From the NCBI RefSeq assembly GCF_900184685.1, contig NZ_FXXL01000006.1:1240001-1304000 (forward strand): 64,000 nucleotides of DNA, read 5' to 3'. Both the position numbers and the translations under genes were made by a program. Source of the stretch: Butyricimonas sp. Marseille-P3923. GTDB lineage: Bacteria > Bacteroidota > Bacteroidia > Bacteroidales > Marinifilaceae. Below are positions 63,295 through 64,000 of the stretch, piece by piece. The notes under the pieces are model-generated. The model was not told the origin of the DNA. It searched no databases and was given only the letters and a program-made list of their open reading frames with translations. The stretch's first letter is position 1. Every line of letters begins with the position of its first letter.

Positions 63295-64000
63295 ATGATG
63301 AGGATGAAAAGTACATATTTATTTATTTTTTTTCTGGTGAGTTTTTTGTTTATAGCTTGTCAGGAAACTCCGGAGTTTCCCGATCCGAAGTTCGATTCGA
63401 CGGATACGCGAGTTTACGAGGTAAGACGCGACACGGCGGATTTCGTGAATCTGGAATGTTTTATGGATGTGCCGAACGGTATTGACCGGATAGAAATCTT
63501 GGAGGGGCGTAGTTATGAGGTTTTAGACGTGTTGGAAGAGTATAAGGGTAAGAAAGAGTTGGATTTTAATTATCAGGTGGATATCAGTGATATCGTGCGC
63601 GATTCTTCTCTTGCTTTTATCGTAAAAGTTTATGATTTGAAATATCGTACGTATAATAAGGCTTTTATGGTACGGGTGAAGAAGTTTTCCGTTCCGGAGA
63701 TTATTTTAGAGGGAGGGGAAACGATTTCGACGGATGTAGATGCTTTTTCTATACGGGCGACTTTGACCACGGGAATGATCCCGATTCGTCAGGTACGTCT
63801 TACGGTTGACGGAGAGAAGCAGGAACTTCCGGTCGTGGAAGAAGATATGACCGAGTACGTGTTGAATTATCGTATACCGTTACGTCGTCAAAAAGAGTAT
63901 TCCGTGCAAATTTTACTGGAGGATGTGGATGGAAGACGAACGACGAAGGTAGTGAAGATTTTTAAAGTTCGGGAGATGGAGAAGCCGGTAAAGATTCTTT
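63295..64000 (+). CDS. Lipoprotein gene, 3' end outside the window (locus D)
   Basis: The frame opens at ATG 63295 (MMRMKSTYLFIFFL), 3 bp after the previous stop, and runs to the window edge without a stop (235 residues visible). Leader with lipobox FIAC (Cys about 22), then QETPEFPDPKFDSTDTRVYEV. The visible part is beta-rich with repeated immunoglobulin-like modules (VNLECFMDVPNGIDRIEI; FSIRATLTTGMIPIRQVRLTVDG), like surface lipoproteins that accompany SusCD. No family can be named from this fragment. Confidence 0.8.
   Translation, partial: MMRMKSTYLFIFFLVSFLFIACQETPEFPDPKFDSTDTRVYEVRRDTADFVNLECFMDVPNGIDRIEILEGRSYEVLDVLEEYKGKKELDFNYQVDISDIVRDSSLAFIVKVYDLKYRTYNKAFMVRVKKFSVPEIILEGGETISTDVDAFSIRATLTTGMIPIRQVRLTVDGEKQELPVVEEDMTEYVLNYRIPLRRQKEYSVQILLEDVDGRRTTKVVKIFKVREMEKPVKIL

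Noticed and set aside
1-64000. CRISPR arrays, insertion sequences, integrases, phage genes, tRNA or rRNA genes
   Set aside because: None recognised: no regular repeat-spacer arrays, no transposase or recombinase motifs in any long frame, and no tRNA or rRNA sequence noticed.

Overview
The window looks like chromosome from an anaerobic gut Bacteroidales bacterium. Three ECF sigma/FecR/SusC/SusD-type loci, promoters of the TAnnTTTG type, an S16 protein with a long Ala/Glu/Lys-rich tail, a class II ribonucleotide reductase and an Mfa-type fimbrial operon all point there. The density of sigma/FecR-controlled SusC receptors resembles Odoribacteraceae (Butyricimonas/Odoribacter). That placement is inference, with no marker gene to fix it.

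Layout. Locus A (2-9158, +): end of an ECF sigma factor, FecR anti-sigma, SusC with STN domain, SusD, and three lipoproteins. A housekeeping block follows: rpsP-rimM, class II RNR, and convergent rnr (RNase R). Locus B (15826-23581, +): a lipoprotein, an STN-bearing SusC, SusD, and a degenerate metallohydrolase lipoprotein, with no sigma/FecR beside it. A short minus-strand block has a threonine-dehydrogenase-like SDR, RNase HI and a GNAT acetyltransferase. A lone 913-aa protein with a Schlafen-type AlbA_2 domain follows. Locus C (28878-40549): a minus-strand ECF sigma factor and an ABC-2 permease/M1-like/golvesin-like fusion, divergent from FecR-SusC-SusD-FAS1 lipoprotein-small lipoprotein. 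A hybrid histidine kinase (-) is divergent from an Mfa-type fimbrial operon (44267-53484): DUF3575, DUF3868/OmpA, major fimbrillin, Mfa2-like anchor, minor subunit, DUF4906-type tip protein. A separate OmpA-family gene follows. Locus D (55158 to the window end, +): ECF sigma, FecR, SusC, SusD, a second degenerate metallohydrolase lipoprotein and a truncated lipoprotein gene.

How the parts work together. In A, C and D the expected circuit is trans-envelope signalling: ligand on SusC, STN domain to FecR, release of the sigma factor. In C the sequence shows the likely sigma targets. The same two-part motif (TCATTCATCCCGT, 11 nt, TGGTGTCTATAT) lies before fecR on the + strand and before the permease fusion on the - strand. 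In A, C and D a hairpin sits between fecR and susC, suggesting that a structured RNA sets receptor output relative to the anti-sigma factor. None of the four SusCD pairs has a recognisable carbohydrate-active enzyme beside it. B and D have a lipoprotein with the layout of a zinc metallohydrolase but without its HExxH motif, so non-glycan ligands (peptide, protein, metal complex) are plausible.

No tRNA, rRNA, CRISPR array, insertion sequence, phage or integrase gene was seen. Two G-rich intergenic stretches (about 25731-25850 and 53500-53690) are not explained by genes.
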